Source: Reyranella soli (GTDB taxonomy: Bacteria; Pseudomonadota; Alphaproteobacteria; Reyranellales; Reyranellaceae). Taken from it: a stretch of 39,881 nucleotides of DNA. Of this stretch, positions 8,784 through 18,171 are shown piece after piece. Every line of letters begins with the position of its first letter. Within the stretch, counting starts at the first letter, position 1. A program made the translations under genes and the position numbers. The stretch lies in NCBI RefSeq assembly GCF_007992495.1, contig NZ_BKAJ01000138.1, positions 1 to 39,881 on the forward strand. The letters are read 5' to 3'. The notes under the pieces were generated by a model. The model did no database searches, had not been told where the DNA came from, and saw only the letters and a program-made list of their open reading frames with translations.

Positions 8784-10019
8784 TCAGGCGACCACAACGG
8801 CGGTACGTTCGATGACGTTGCGCATGAACCCGCTGGGATTCCAAATCGGTGTGTCCCCCTGCACCTCGCCACTGCTGCTGGTGCAGCGGACCATCAGCAC
8901 CTGCTTCCCCCTGGCCGGCAGGGTGAAGCGGATTTGCCATTGGCGGAAACTGTACTTGCCGTGATCGGTGCCGAGCTCGGCTTCGCGCCAGTCCGTGCCG
9001 CCATCGCTCGAGAAATCTACGCGCGATACGCCTGCATCGCCGCCAAATGCGATGCCGCGCGCGACAGCGGAAGTGCCGATCTCAAACGCATCGCCCTCCT
9101 TGATGTTCGTGATGAACGAGCGCGGAAGCATCCGGCTGATTGGTACCAAATTGAAGCCGGTTTCCCCGGGCCGGACATTTCCGCCAGGCGTGTCCGGAAT
9201 GGTGTAGGCGGTCTTTGTCCAAAATTGCGTGTCCAGCTGGTCCAGCACTTCGATGTCGCTGAGCATCTTGACCCAATAGGTCGAGTACCAGCCGGGCACG
9301 ATGAGGCGCAGAGGGAAACCGTTGAGCAGCGGCAGCTGTTGGCCGTTCATCGCATAGGCAATCATGACCTCGCCGTCCCGCGCATGATCGATCGCGAGCG
9401 ACTTCATGTAGTCTGGCGCATCGGGGACCACCGGCTCGTCCATGCCACTGAATCGCACCTGGATGGCGCCGGCCTTCACGCCTGCGCGATCAAGCACATC
9501 CTTGAGAAGCACGCCGGTCCAGCGCGCGTTTCCCATGGCGCCATTCGACCATTGCGCGCCGGGGACAGGGGGTTGGAAGTAGCCGCGCGAGTTGCCTGAG
9601 CACTGGTTGACTGCGACCAGCTCTGCCTGTGGCAGGGCCAAGATGTCGTTGAGCGACAGGGTCAAAGTCTGATTGACATGTCCGCGCACCGTCAACCGAA
9701 AGGAAGCGACATCGACCTCTGTTGGAATAATTGCCCAGTGCCACCGTACGAAGAACTGGTCGTTCGGCGTGAACACCGAATGATCGAACACGTCAAAAGG
9801 CGTTTCGAGGAGCGGCGGTCGGGTGCGCTGCAGGATGAGTGCTCCCTTCTGCGGAAAGGCGCCAGTCACCAACCGCTTGGCCTGCCCGCCCACAAATGGA
9901 AGGTCGACAGTCGTGTCGGCCATCGCCGGCGCAGCGACCAAAGCCAAGCTTGCAGCCCCCACCCTTCCAAGAATCTGTCGGCGTGAGACGGGTGGGCGTG
10001 GGAGAAGCACCTTTTCCAT
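8784..10019 (-). CDS. sorA: Sulfite dehydrogenase molybdenum subunit (sulfite oxidase family)
   Basis: 411 residues. The N-terminus has a Tat-type signal (SRRQILGRVGAASLALVAA). The sulfite oxidase fold is visible: RWHWAIIPTEVD, the molybdenum-ligand Cys140 in NQCSGNSRGYFQ, a mid block MNGQQLPLLNGFPLRLIVPG, and a C-terminal dimerisation domain with SRVDFSSDGGTDWREAEL. It oxidises sulfite to sulfate in the periplasm and passes electrons to SorB. This is the SorA type, with Moco and no haem domain. A GAGGTC ribosome site precedes the ATG. It is the first gene of the operon and is divergent from the AraC gene. Confidence 0.9.
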   Translation of the reverse strand: MEKVLLPRPPVSRRQILGRVGAASLALVAAPAMADTTVDLPFVGGQAKRLVTGAFPQKGALILQRTRPPLLETPFDVFDHSVFTPNDQFFVRWHWAIIPTEVDVASFRLTVRGHVNQTLTLSLNDILALPQAELVAVNQCSGNSRGYFQPPVPGAQWSNGAMGNARWTGVLLKDVLDRAGVKAGAIQVRFSGMDEPVVPDAPDYMKSLAIDHARDGEVMIAYAMNGQQLPLLNGFPLRLIVPGWYSTYWVKMLSDIEVLDQLDTQFWTKTAYTIPDTPGGNVRPGETGFNLVPISRMLPRSFITNIKEGDAFEIGTSAVARGIAFGGDAGVSRVDFSSDGGTDWREAELGTDHGKYSFRQWQIRFTLPARGKQVLMVRCTSSSGEVQGDTPIWNPSGFMRNVIERTAVVVA

Positions 10020-10434
10020 GGTCTGCGACCTCGTTCAAATACGGATCACGATGTGGCCATTGCCGCAACCGCCGACGACTAAAGTCAGTGGCGCACGCAG
10101 AAGGACCATATGAGATTAGGGGATTGCCGCAGCTCGTCGATTGTACTTAGGCTTAAGCGCATTTAACCATCGCTCGAAGCTTCTCTTAGAGCTTAAGATA
10201 CCTGCCCGAGTGCTTGACGAGGCCATAGACCAGGCTGAGCCTGGGCCATCGACAACCCCTGGCTCGGCCGCACCAAAGCGCCCCCCATGCCGAGCGCCTG
10301 CTCCATAAGCACGGTCCGCAGCTTCAACTCTTAAATCAGTCGATTCAGATAATTTAAGAAGGAGCACAAGGACTGCATTTTGGCGGCGTGCCACAAAGCG
10401 TTCTGCAACCTGTTTGCCGCCGTGGAGACGCATT
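10020..10434. promoter_or_regulatory. Divergent control region between sorA and the AraC gene
   Basis: No gene seen. The region is unusually rich in TTAA(G)-type sites: CTTAAG at 10152-10157 and again at 10192-10197 (exactly 40 bp apart), ATTTAA at 10160-10165, and an inverted repeat CTTAAAT-N15-ATTTAAG at 10330-10358 just before the AraC start. GTACAATCGAC, sense to sorA, is at 10146-10136 and recurs upstream of the FDH operon. These are plausible operator or promoter parts for the divergent pair, judged by eye only. Confidence 0.4.
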
Positions 10435-11466
10435 GTGGCCTCGTTCGCACGACCACCAGATCCAAAGGCTCGGCCCTTCGTGACTGTCGAGAGCGAGTGG
10501 CGGCGCCCGCCGCCACCGGAGACAAGCATCAGGTTTGCTGACCAGCTGATCGTCTCACGCTGGATCGACGAAAGAAGTCAATCGCGAGAGCAAACCACGG
10601 ATCATGCTGCTGGCTACTACACAATTGGCCTTGCCTTGCGATCGACCAACCTCGATTTTCTTGTTGGCGGCCGGACGATTCATTCGGGCGCGGTTCAATG
10701 TGGGATGATTCAATTCGGTGCACCTGGAGTCCGCGTCAATGCAGTCGTCCGTGCACCTTGCGACTTTCTCCACCTCTGGATCACTAACTCGTTTCTTGAG
10801 GCCAGATGCCAGGAGTTGGACGTCGCGCCTTGCCGGCTTACCAATTATCCCGGCGAGTTCGTGTTCAGGCGCGATGCGGCGATTACCAGGCTGACACACG
10901 CAATTCTTGATGCCAGGACGCCCACAGGCGAACTCTACACGGAGTACGTCACCGGCATTGCCTCTGCCATCATCACCCGCCTAATCACGAAGCAAGAGGA
11001 GTGGAGCGGGAGAGGTCCATTCTGTCGGGCCTGTAAGCTCCCCCAATGGCGCCTCAAGCGGGCCGTCGACTATGTAGACGCTCATTTGGGAGAGCCGATG
11101 CACCTGCGCGATATGGCAAATGCCGCGGGGCTGAGCCGAATGCACTTTGCTTCTCAATTCCGAGCAGCGACGGGCGTCCGTCCCCGCGAATACCTACTTC
11201 GACGTCGCGTTGACCGCGCTAAGGATTTGCTGGCTGGAACTGATCTGACGCTCGTTGACATTGCGATGAGCATCGGCTTCGCAAATCAATCCCACTTTTC
11301 GACCGTCTTTGGGCGCATGGAGGGCCAAACGCCGGGACGCTGGCGAAGGACGAATCGAAGGGTCACCGTCGTGCAAAGTCAAAAGAAAGCACTTCCTGAA
11401 AAGACAGCAATATGGTCGGGCTCGAATAATGGGGAGAAAGGCAGGAAGGAAAGTCTGCTCACATGA
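10435..11466 (+). CDS. AraC-family transcriptional regulator
   Basis: About 343 residues. The C-terminal third has the two helix-turn-helix motifs of the AraC/XylS family: MHLRDMANAAGLSRMHFASQF and TLVDIAMSIGFANQSHFSTV, followed by GQTPGRWRR. The N-terminal domain (about 40-190) resembles the AraC-binding-like sensor half (FGAPGVRVNAVVRAPCDFLH) but gives no ligand. There is no ATG near the start. I chose GTG at 10435, with GGAG 7 bp upstream; TTG at 10414 is an alternative. The last codon overlaps the next gene's ATG (ATGA at 11463-11466). It is divergent from sorA and so may regulate it. Confidence 0.85.
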   Translation: MASFARPPDPKARPFVTVESEWRRPPPPETSIRFADQLIVSRWIDERSQSREQTTDHAAGYYTIGLALRSTNLDFLVGGRTIHSGAVQCGMIQFGAPGVRVNAVVRAPCDFLHLWITNSFLEARCQELDVAPCRLTNYPGEFVFRRDAAITRLTHAILDARTPTGELYTEYVTGIASAIITRLITKQEEWSGRGPFCRACKLPQWRLKRAVDYVDAHLGEPMHLRDMANAAGLSRMHFASQFRAATGVRPREYLLRRRVDRAKDLLAGTDLTLVDIAMSIGFANQSHFSTVFGRMEGQTPGRWRRTNRRVTVVQSQKKALPEKTAIWSGSNNGEKGRKESLLT

Positions 11467-11999
11467 ATCTCGTATCCGAAGCATATCGACGGCCGACGAC
11501 CGTCGATCCCTCTCGTCCTACGGATCTTTCATCTGACGCGGCGCAAGCCCTAGCCGCAGCACTAACTCTGATATTGGCGGACTTTCTCACACTCTATTTC
11601 AAAACCAAAAATTTCCGGTGGCATATGTCTGGGCGACACTTCCATGATTACCATCTAATGCTGGATGAGCAGAGTACCCAGATCCTCGCCGCTGCCGACC
11701 CCATTGCGGAACGCGTTCGGAAAATGGGAGGCACGACCATTCGCTCGGTCGGCCATATCAGCAGGTTACAAAGGATTCTCGACAACGACGCCAGCTTTGT
11801 GACACCGAAGGACATGTTGGCCGAACTGCGCGATGACAATCGGGAGCTTGGTCGACATTTGCGGCTTCTCCATTCGCTCTGCAGGGAGCACGGGGACATT
11901 GCAACGGCGAGCTTGGGCGAGAGATGGACTGACGAGGCCGAGACTCGAAGTTGGTTCTTATACGAAGCCACGCGGTCTACATCGCAATCCGGTGACTAA
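11463..11999 (+). CDS. dps: Dps-like DNA-binding ferritin
   Basis: 178 residues. The Dps ferroxidase signature is present: KNFRWHMSGRHFHDYHLMLD followed by EQSTQILAAADPIAERVRKM and GG, with His and Asp/Glu residues at the usual inter-subunit iron site. Dps proteins oxidise Fe(II) with hydrogen peroxide and protect DNA. The first 30 residues (Arg/Pro/Ser-rich) are a tail of the kind that can bind DNA. It is translationally coupled to the AraC gene by a 4-bp overlap, an unusual partner for Dps, which suggests stress-linked control by that regulator. Confidence 0.88.
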   Translation: MNLVSEAYRRPTTVDPSRPTDLSSDAAQALAAALTLILADFLTLYFKTKNFRWHMSGRHFHDYHLMLDEQSTQILAAADPIAERVRKMGGTTIRSVGHISRLQRILDNDASFVTPKDMLAELRDDNRELGRHLRLLHSLCREHGDIATASLGERWTDEAETRSWFLYEATRSTSQSGD

Positions 12000-12017
12000 C
12001 AGGCATGGCTTGGCAAG

Positions 12018-14894
12018 CTAAGACAGGTCGATCTCTGGCAGGCTATCGAGTAGGGAACGTGCCTCTTTCATATCTGCGGTATCAAAACCCTCAGTAAACC
12101 GCCTATAGACGGGCGCCAGCAACTGCCTGGCCTCGCCTCGCCTGTTCTGGCGTATCCGCAGATGGGCCAGGCTGAGGGCGATGCGCAGTTCCCAGATCAG
12201 TGCGCCTTGCTCCCGGGCCAAGTCTGCCGCTTCGACATAGCAACGCTCCGCAACGGCGATCGCGTCGACGGAGGCCCGCTGCAGAAGTATCTCGCCTTTC
12301 ATGCGAAGCAGTTCGGGCACGTACCAGACTTGACTGTTATAGCCGTGTCCGGCTCTGTCCACCGCGTCGTCTACTGCTGAGAGCGCGGCATCAAAGTTGC
12401 CAAGACCGGAAAGCGCCTCAGCAAGAGCTCCTCTGTATTCCGGATAGGAAACCTCCCATCCGGTTCTTTGGCAAATGTCAAAGGCCTTTCCGAATGTAGT
12501 GACCGCAGTGGCAAAGTCTCCATGCAAAACGAGCCTTCTTCCTTCCAGGAACATCCCGACGGTCTTCCAAAAGGGTACGTTCGACACAGTGGCAGCTTCG
12601 ACAAACCGGGCAATTTCGCGATCCGTAACCGCCAGATCCCCGGTCATCAGGGCGACGCGAACCATGCCGTAATAGTGAACCCGACAAAACGCTACCGGAG
12701 ACTTGTTTGAGGCGACCTCCTCTATGCTCAGCTCTGCCGCTGCACGTGCCCTGTCGATGAAACCCTGCAGGCAAAGTGCTCGCGCTAACATCGCTCGGGC
12801 TGCTGCTTGATCATTAGAGTGATACGCGCGTGCAAATTTGTGATCTCCGCTGGCTGCGACTGATGCAACGACAGCTTCAAGGTGTTGCTGCCCCTCCAAA
12901 AGCCTCCCGTCCGTGAGCATGGACAGTCCTGCAAGCCATTCGGCTTTGATGGTTGCTCCCAAGTCACCGCTTTGTGCAGCTATCTGGCGGAGCCGGTCCG
13001 TTATCGCGCGCGCTTGCACATACTGACCGCGAAAGCGGTAAGCAGTGTGAAGATCGTTTAAAGCTGCCACCTGGGTCCGCAAATCGTTGAGATCCTCCGC
13101 AATACGTGCAGCCTCAGAAAGGCTCGCTTCCGCCTGATTTGGGGGACCCATCGTGTGCAGAAGGGCGCGCCCGAGCGCCAACCGTAGCTTCAAGCGTGTG
13201 AGCGTGGTCGGATCCTCATCGGGCGACAATTTCGCAAGAGCGGTCTCGCACCGGTCGCGACACTCAGCATAGAAGAAGTATTGTAGCCACACGGGCGTAT
13301 AGGCGGCCGTCAGATCGACCCCGATTGCGGCTTCGCCCGTTCTCGAGAACGACCAATCAATGGCAGCTCGTACATTGTCGATTTCTTCCAGGTATGGGAG
13401 TAGATCGGCAGCTGTGGAGTCTACATCGGTAACACCCGTTGAGATCATGCGGCGATAGAAGCTCGCGTGACGAGCTCCTGCCAGGTCCGCCTCCCCTTCG
13501 AAGGTGAGCTTTTCAAGCGCGTACATGCGGATTGTTTCGAGCAGCCGCCACCGCCCACGGGCTTCGGACTCGTCTAGCGCCACTAGCGATTTCGTGACCA
13601 GACTATCAAGCGCATTCAAGATATCGTCGGCACCCAATGAGGCGGTCACTTGGATGACGGCTTGGAGGGTGAAACTGCCGGCGAACGTGGCCGAATGGCG
13701 CAAAAGTATGCGCTCGTCTTCTGACAGCAGTTCATAGCTCCAGTCCAGCGCAGCACGCAGCGTCCGATGCCTCGGTAGTGCCATCCGGCGTCGGTTGATT
13801 AGCATTTCAAAACGATTGCGCAGCCCTGCCTCGACCTGCTTCACACCGAGCGTTGCGGCTCGGGCAGCTGCAAACTCGATGGCCAACGGTATTCCATCAA
13901 GATGGCAGCAAATCGAAGCAATTTCTGCAAGCTGAGCGGGCCCCGGAGCGAAGCGGTGGTCCAGCGCTTTTGTTCTGCTCACAAATAATTCCACAGCGCT
14001 GAATTCTAACAACTTCTCCGGCGTCGGAGAATTCGGCTGAGGTACGTCAAGCGGAAGCACACGATATACATGTTCGCCGGCTGTCTTCATTGCTTCGCGA
14101 CTCGTCGCTAACACTAGCGCGTAGGGACAACGGCGCGTCATGGCATCAGAAAGCTCGGCAGTGGCATCAAGGACATGCTCGCAATTGTCCAGAACCAGCA
14201 GCAGCCTTCGATTGCCAATCGCTTGCGCCAACCGTTCCGCCGTTACGTGCTCGCCTTCGAAATTCAGGCCGAGGGTGCTCGCGACTGTCGGCAAGACCAA
14301 ATTGGAGTCTGCCAATGGGGCTAGCTCGACAAGGCACGCACAATCATCGAACTCGGCACGCAACTCCCGAGCCAGCTCGATTGCGAGAGTTGTCTTGCCG
14401 ATCCCCGGCGCTCCTACGAGGGTAACTGCCCGATAGGCGGTGACGAAATCTCTCAATTGCCGTAGGGCCGAGGTCCGACCGACCATGATGGAGCTAGCAG
14501 CAGGCAAATTGCTGTCGAAAAGCTTTTCGGAAGTTGACGGGCTCTCAATGACCCCTGTGTTGTCGTTTGCTCTATTGTCTGGCTTTGTCGTCCACCGACC
14601 CAACAGCCTGTACCCCTTGCCGGCAGCCGTCTTTAAAAGGGTCCGATCCGGGCCTAGTGCCTTACGAATTGCATGGATGTGAACATGAAGGGTGTTTTCT
14701 TCGACAAGAGTACCGCGCCAGACATGAGCCACCAGTTCGTCTTTCGTCACAATGTGCCCGGCGGACTCGGCCAACTTCTCGATTATCTCGAAGGCGCGCG
14801 AACCGATAGGGACCGGCCGACCGTGGGCCCGCAACTCACGCCGGTCGCCGTCGACTTCCCACGCTCCAGCCTCGTAGACGTACTGTGCTAACAA
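12018..14894 (-). CDS. Winged-helix STAND-type ATPase regulator, copy 1
   Basis: 958 residues. Residues 1-100 form an OmpR/PhoB-type winged helix (GSRAFEIIEKLAESAGHIVT, NTLHVHIHAIRKALGP, GKGYRLLGRW). A STAND/NB-ARC-like ATPase follows: Walker A GAPGIGKTT (161-169), Walker B LLLVLDNCEH (231-240), sensor VLATSREAM, then GIPLAIEFAAARAATLGV. The C-terminal half is helical and TPR-like, and probably senses a ligand or partner. The start is TTG at 14894 with GAGG 7 bp upstream; no ATG fits as well. These proteins are one-component, ATP-gated transcription factors. The target and signal are unknown. It is convergent with the dps gene (18 bp gap). Confidence 0.87.
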   Translation of the reverse strand: MLAQYVYEAGAWEVDGDRRELRAHGRPVPIGSRAFEIIEKLAESAGHIVTKDELVAHVWRGTLVEENTLHVHIHAIRKALGPDRTLLKTAAGKGYRLLGRWTTKPDNRANDNTGVIESPSTSEKLFDSNLPAASSIMVGRTSALRQLRDFVTAYRAVTLVGAPGIGKTTLAIELARELRAEFDDCACLVELAPLADSNLVLPTVASTLGLNFEGEHVTAERLAQAIGNRRLLLVLDNCEHVLDATAELSDAMTRRCPYALVLATSREAMKTAGEHVYRVLPLDVPQPNSPTPEKLLEFSAVELFVSRTKALDHRFAPGPAQLAEIASICCHLDGIPLAIEFAAARAATLGVKQVEAGLRNRFEMLINRRRMALPRHRTLRAALDWSYELLSEDERILLRHSATFAGSFTLQAVIQVTASLGADDILNALDSLVTKSLVALDESEARGRWRLLETIRMYALEKLTFEGEADLAGARHASFYRRMISTGVTDVDSTAADLLPYLEEIDNVRAAIDWSFSRTGEAAIGVDLTAAYTPVWLQYFFYAECRDRCETALAKLSPDEDPTTLTRLKLRLALGRALLHTMGPPNQAEASLSEAARIAEDLNDLRTQVAALNDLHTAYRFRGQYVQARAITDRLRQIAAQSGDLGATIKAEWLAGLSMLTDGRLLEGQQHLEAVVASVAASGDHKFARAYHSNDQAAARAMLARALCLQGFIDRARAAAELSIEEVASNKSPVAFCRVHYYGMVRVALMTGDLAVTDREIARFVEAATVSNVPFWKTVGMFLEGRRLVLHGDFATAVTTFGKAFDICQRTGWEVSYPEYRGALAEALSGLGNFDAALSAVDDAVDRAGHGYNSQVWYVPELLRMKGEILLQRASVDAIAVAERCYVEAADLAREQGALIWELRIALSLAHLRIRQNRRGEARQLLAPVYRRFTEGFDTADMKEARSLLDSLPEIDLS

Positions 14895-15106
14895 TTGCGG
14901 CCTCAGCCTTCCTACCCCGCTGCTGGCAGCTCGAACTTTCAGTCAATCCGCGATGGGCACAACCAAAAACCGCCGGTATCGCTTGGATTTAGGGGTGCCT
15001 TGTTGGACGGATCTCGCACGGATTTATTCCGCACTGCGGGGTCACCGATATGGCGAGTCTCAATAGCTCGGGCACTTGGAATGTGATCAGGCCGCTGCAG
15101 CACCGC

Positions 15107-17929
15107 TCACTGTTGTTCTGCCTTCAGCAAGGCGTATGCAGCCTTCAGATCGGTCGTCGCTTCGCGATCGGAGAAGCAAGCATAGATTCGAGCAAGGTCG
15201 GCGAGTGCAATGTCCTCGTGATGGCAGCCCTTACTCAAACGAGCCAGGCTCATTGCCAATCTGAGCTGCCAGGACAGAGCACCGCTGCGATAGGCCAAAC
15301 CAAGACCTTTGATGAAGTAACTACGAGCTTCCTCAACGGCTTCTGCCATATCCCGACGTTGCAAGATTTCTCCCTTCAACCGATAGTTCTCTGGTACGAG
15401 GGCCGCAACCCCATGGCTCGTGCAGCGCTCGATTGTGCTGTCGACAACGTCTAGCGCCTCGTCGCATCGACCCGCTTGCATCAGGCAATCGGCATACCAG
15501 GTGCGCAGTGTCGTAAAGCGTACGGAATTGGTGGTCGGAAAGGTGGCAAATGTCGCCCGAATCATCTCGGGGCCGGCGTCGAAGTCACCTCGTTGAGTGA
15601 GCAACACGCCTTCAAAGCAGTTGGCCCAGGCAAGCCAGTAGCTGAGCCCATAACGACGGGCGCAATCACGCAAGGTGCAAAGCCCTCGTTCTGCGTCATC
15701 GAGGTCGCCTCGGTAAAGGCTGAGCGGGCAGCTCCAGTTGGCCAACACGTTGCACAATCCAAGGAACTGATTGTGCGAGAATGCCAGTTCCTCGCTCTGC
15801 CTCAAACGCTGCTTCGATTGGTCATAATTTCCAAAATGCCAATAAATCGCACCGGACAATCCGAGGGCCATCACACTGCGATTGATTGAAACGTCGGGAT
15901 GGGCCAACACCCGCTCGGCATGCTCGAGGGCGCCCACTTGATTGTCGAGCACGTGCTGCAAGATACCCATGCAATAGTCACCGGATATAACAGCGCTCGG
16001 ATCGGCCGCCGTAGCAGACAGATGCCAGAAATCGCGAACCACTGGCTCCGAAGCCAGAAAATTCCCTTCGTTGAACCATGTGTGACAGAGGGCCCATCGC
16101 GTCCGCAGCCGGTAGCCCTCGTCGCCCAGCTGATCGGCTATTGAGATGGCCCTCTCAAGGCTCGCCCTATCTTCGTTTCCTTCGTAAAGGGCTGCAGTAC
16201 CTTGCGCAGTAAGCAGCTTCATTTCCTCGCTGGGGTCCGACGCAGGCTCGGCGTTCAATACTTCCAGAGCGCGATCGACGTGTTGGCGGCATTCGTTAGT
16301 CAACGAGTGATCGATTAAGTGGGGAGCGGCAGCTGCCGCAAGAGATATTCCAAGTCTCGGATCGCCAGCAGGCGAGAATGCCCAGTCGATTGCACTCTTC
16401 AAGTTACCAATGGGATTGTCGGACGTGGGTAGTGTCTCTGCGTTTGTCGCCCCCTGCCAGTCCGCCTCCGAGCGCAAAAAAATATCGAGGAAATATTGGG
16501 CGTGGAGACTTGCTATGCGGTCGTATTCACCGCTCTGTCTGAGCTTCCTTAATGCATAGCTCCTGGTTGTCTCGAAAAGGCGAAATCGAGATCCGGCGCC
16601 TCCAGCTTCGACGACAACCAGAGATTTCGCCACCAAGCTGCCGATCAGATCGAGAAGGCTGTCCGTTCGTGACCTATCGGTTGCAGCAATTCTTTCAGCG
16701 GCTTGTAACGTGAAGGGACCAGATAGAACCGAGAGGCTGCGCAATGCCTTACGTTCGTGTTCGCTCAATAGAGCATAGCTCCAATCAAGTATTGCCGATA
16801 GCGTTTGATGGCGCGGCAACACCCTGTGGTGTCGCCCAACTAGCGTATCAAAACGAGTTTCCAGACTCTCCGCAACTTGGGCCACGCCGAGTTCCGCAGT
16901 CGGTGCTGCAGCCAACTCGATGGCTAGAGGAATCCCGTCAAGCTTTCTGCAAATTGCGGCGATCGCTTTGCTATTTGAACTATTTGCTGAAAACGCCGGA
17001 TCGAGCGCCTTCACGCGAACCATGAATAGAGCGACTGCGCTTCGCCGCAGCAATTGTTCGAGTTCTTCCTGGTCGGATGTCGGTAAGGAGAGCGATGGTA
17101 CCCGGAAGACATATTCTCCATCGATGCCGAGGAACTCCCGACTCGTTGCCAATATCCGGGCAAACGGACATCGCTGAAGAATCGCTTCGGCCAATCGGGC
17201 AGCGGAATCGATGACGTGCTCGCAGTTGTCGATTAGTAAGAATAGCTTCTTGTTCCCGATGGCCCGTACAATAGAGGCTACGGAGATTGTTCTGTCTTCC
17301 AGCTTTAGCCTCAAGGCTGCGGCCACCGCCGCGGGCACGAGGTTCGGCTCGGACAGTGACGCCAGATCGACCAGCCACCGACCGTCGTCAAAGTCGGTTG
17401 GTAGGTTACGCACCACTTCGATTGCGAGTGCTGTCTTGCCGATACCGCCGGCTCCAGTAAGGGTCACGGCACGAAAGGTCGTTAGAGTTTCGCGCAAATG
17501 GTTCAAAGCCTGAGCCCGGCCGATGAGGCTTGGCACACCTACTGGCAAGTTGCCCTTAGCAAGTAGAACGTGTGCGTTCGGTTGGTCAGACTCGACGAAG
17601 TCGCCGGCGCAGGCGACTATCCAATGCCCGAATAGGCCATAGCCGCGACGCGCATCGGTCCGCAGCAAACTGCGATCTGGACCGAGCGCCTTCCGTATTG
17701 CGGATATGTGAACGTGAAGCGTGTTTTCCCTAACTGATGCTTGACCCCACACGCAGGTCGTCAAAGTCTCTTTGCTTATATATTGCCCTGCTGATTCTGC
17801 GAGCCTTACGAGAAGATCAAATGAACGGCTGGTGAGCGGCACTGGAACGCCGCGCAGTCGCACCTGTCGCTGCCGGACGTCGATCTCCCACACGCCTGAC
17901 TGAAAAACCAAGTGTTTCTTTGCCGTCAT
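15107..17929 (-). CDS. Winged-helix STAND-type ATPase regulator, copy 2
   Basis: 940 residues from MTAKKHLVFQSGVWEIDVRQ. Same plan as its two neighbours: winged helix (SRSFDLLVRLAESAGQYIS, NTLHVHISAIRKALGPDRSL), Walker A GAGGIGKTA near 159, Walker B FLLIDNCEH near 230, RILATSREFLG, GIPLAIELAAAPTAELGV, then a long TPR-like tail (for example YEGNEDRASLERAISIADQL). A longer frame begins at 18037, but its extra residues do not resemble the other copies. The gap to copy 1 is about 212 bp and to copy 3 about 242 bp, so each may have its own promoter. Base composition looks somewhat more AT-rich than in the FDH operon (visual impression). Confidence 0.87.
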   Translation of the reverse strand: MTAKKHLVFQSGVWEIDVRQRQVRLRGVPVPLTSRSFDLLVRLAESAGQYISKETLTTCVWGQASVRENTLHVHISAIRKALGPDRSLLRTDARRGYGLFGHWIVACAGDFVESDQPNAHVLLAKGNLPVGVPSLIGRAQALNHLRETLTTFRAVTLTGAGGIGKTALAIEVVRNLPTDFDDGRWLVDLASLSEPNLVPAAVAAALRLKLEDRTISVASIVRAIGNKKLFLLIDNCEHVIDSAARLAEAILQRCPFARILATSREFLGIDGEYVFRVPSLSLPTSDQEELEQLLRRSAVALFMVRVKALDPAFSANSSNSKAIAAICRKLDGIPLAIELAAAPTAELGVAQVAESLETRFDTLVGRHHRVLPRHQTLSAILDWSYALLSEHERKALRSLSVLSGPFTLQAAERIAATDRSRTDSLLDLIGSLVAKSLVVVEAGGAGSRFRLFETTRSYALRKLRQSGEYDRIASLHAQYFLDIFLRSEADWQGATNAETLPTSDNPIGNLKSAIDWAFSPAGDPRLGISLAAAAAPHLIDHSLTNECRQHVDRALEVLNAEPASDPSEEMKLLTAQGTAALYEGNEDRASLERAISIADQLGDEGYRLRTRWALCHTWFNEGNFLASEPVVRDFWHLSATAADPSAVISGDYCMGILQHVLDNQVGALEHAERVLAHPDVSINRSVMALGLSGAIYWHFGNYDQSKQRLRQSEELAFSHNQFLGLCNVLANWSCPLSLYRGDLDDAERGLCTLRDCARRYGLSYWLAWANCFEGVLLTQRGDFDAGPEMIRATFATFPTTNSVRFTTLRTWYADCLMQAGRCDEALDVVDSTIERCTSHGVAALVPENYRLKGEILQRRDMAEAVEEARSYFIKGLGLAYRSGALSWQLRLAMSLARLSKGCHHEDIALADLARIYACFSDREATTDLKAAYALLKAEQQ

Positions 17930-18171
17930 CGCTGTTTCCCGGCGCGAAACGAGCGCGATATGGCAGCATTCTACAGAAGTTGGGTATCGGAGTGCAGCAC
18001 TTGGACTCGAAAAATCTCCGGCAACACCGTGCGGCATCTCGGATTCTCACCCGAGCTACGAGGCGCAGGGATGCAACGCCGGGTCTATGCGCGGTTGCTG
18101 GCATGGCTGACCCCGCGCTTGCTGCAGGAGTGACGTAACAGGTGCCAGCGAGGCAGTCTCAAGACTGTAGT

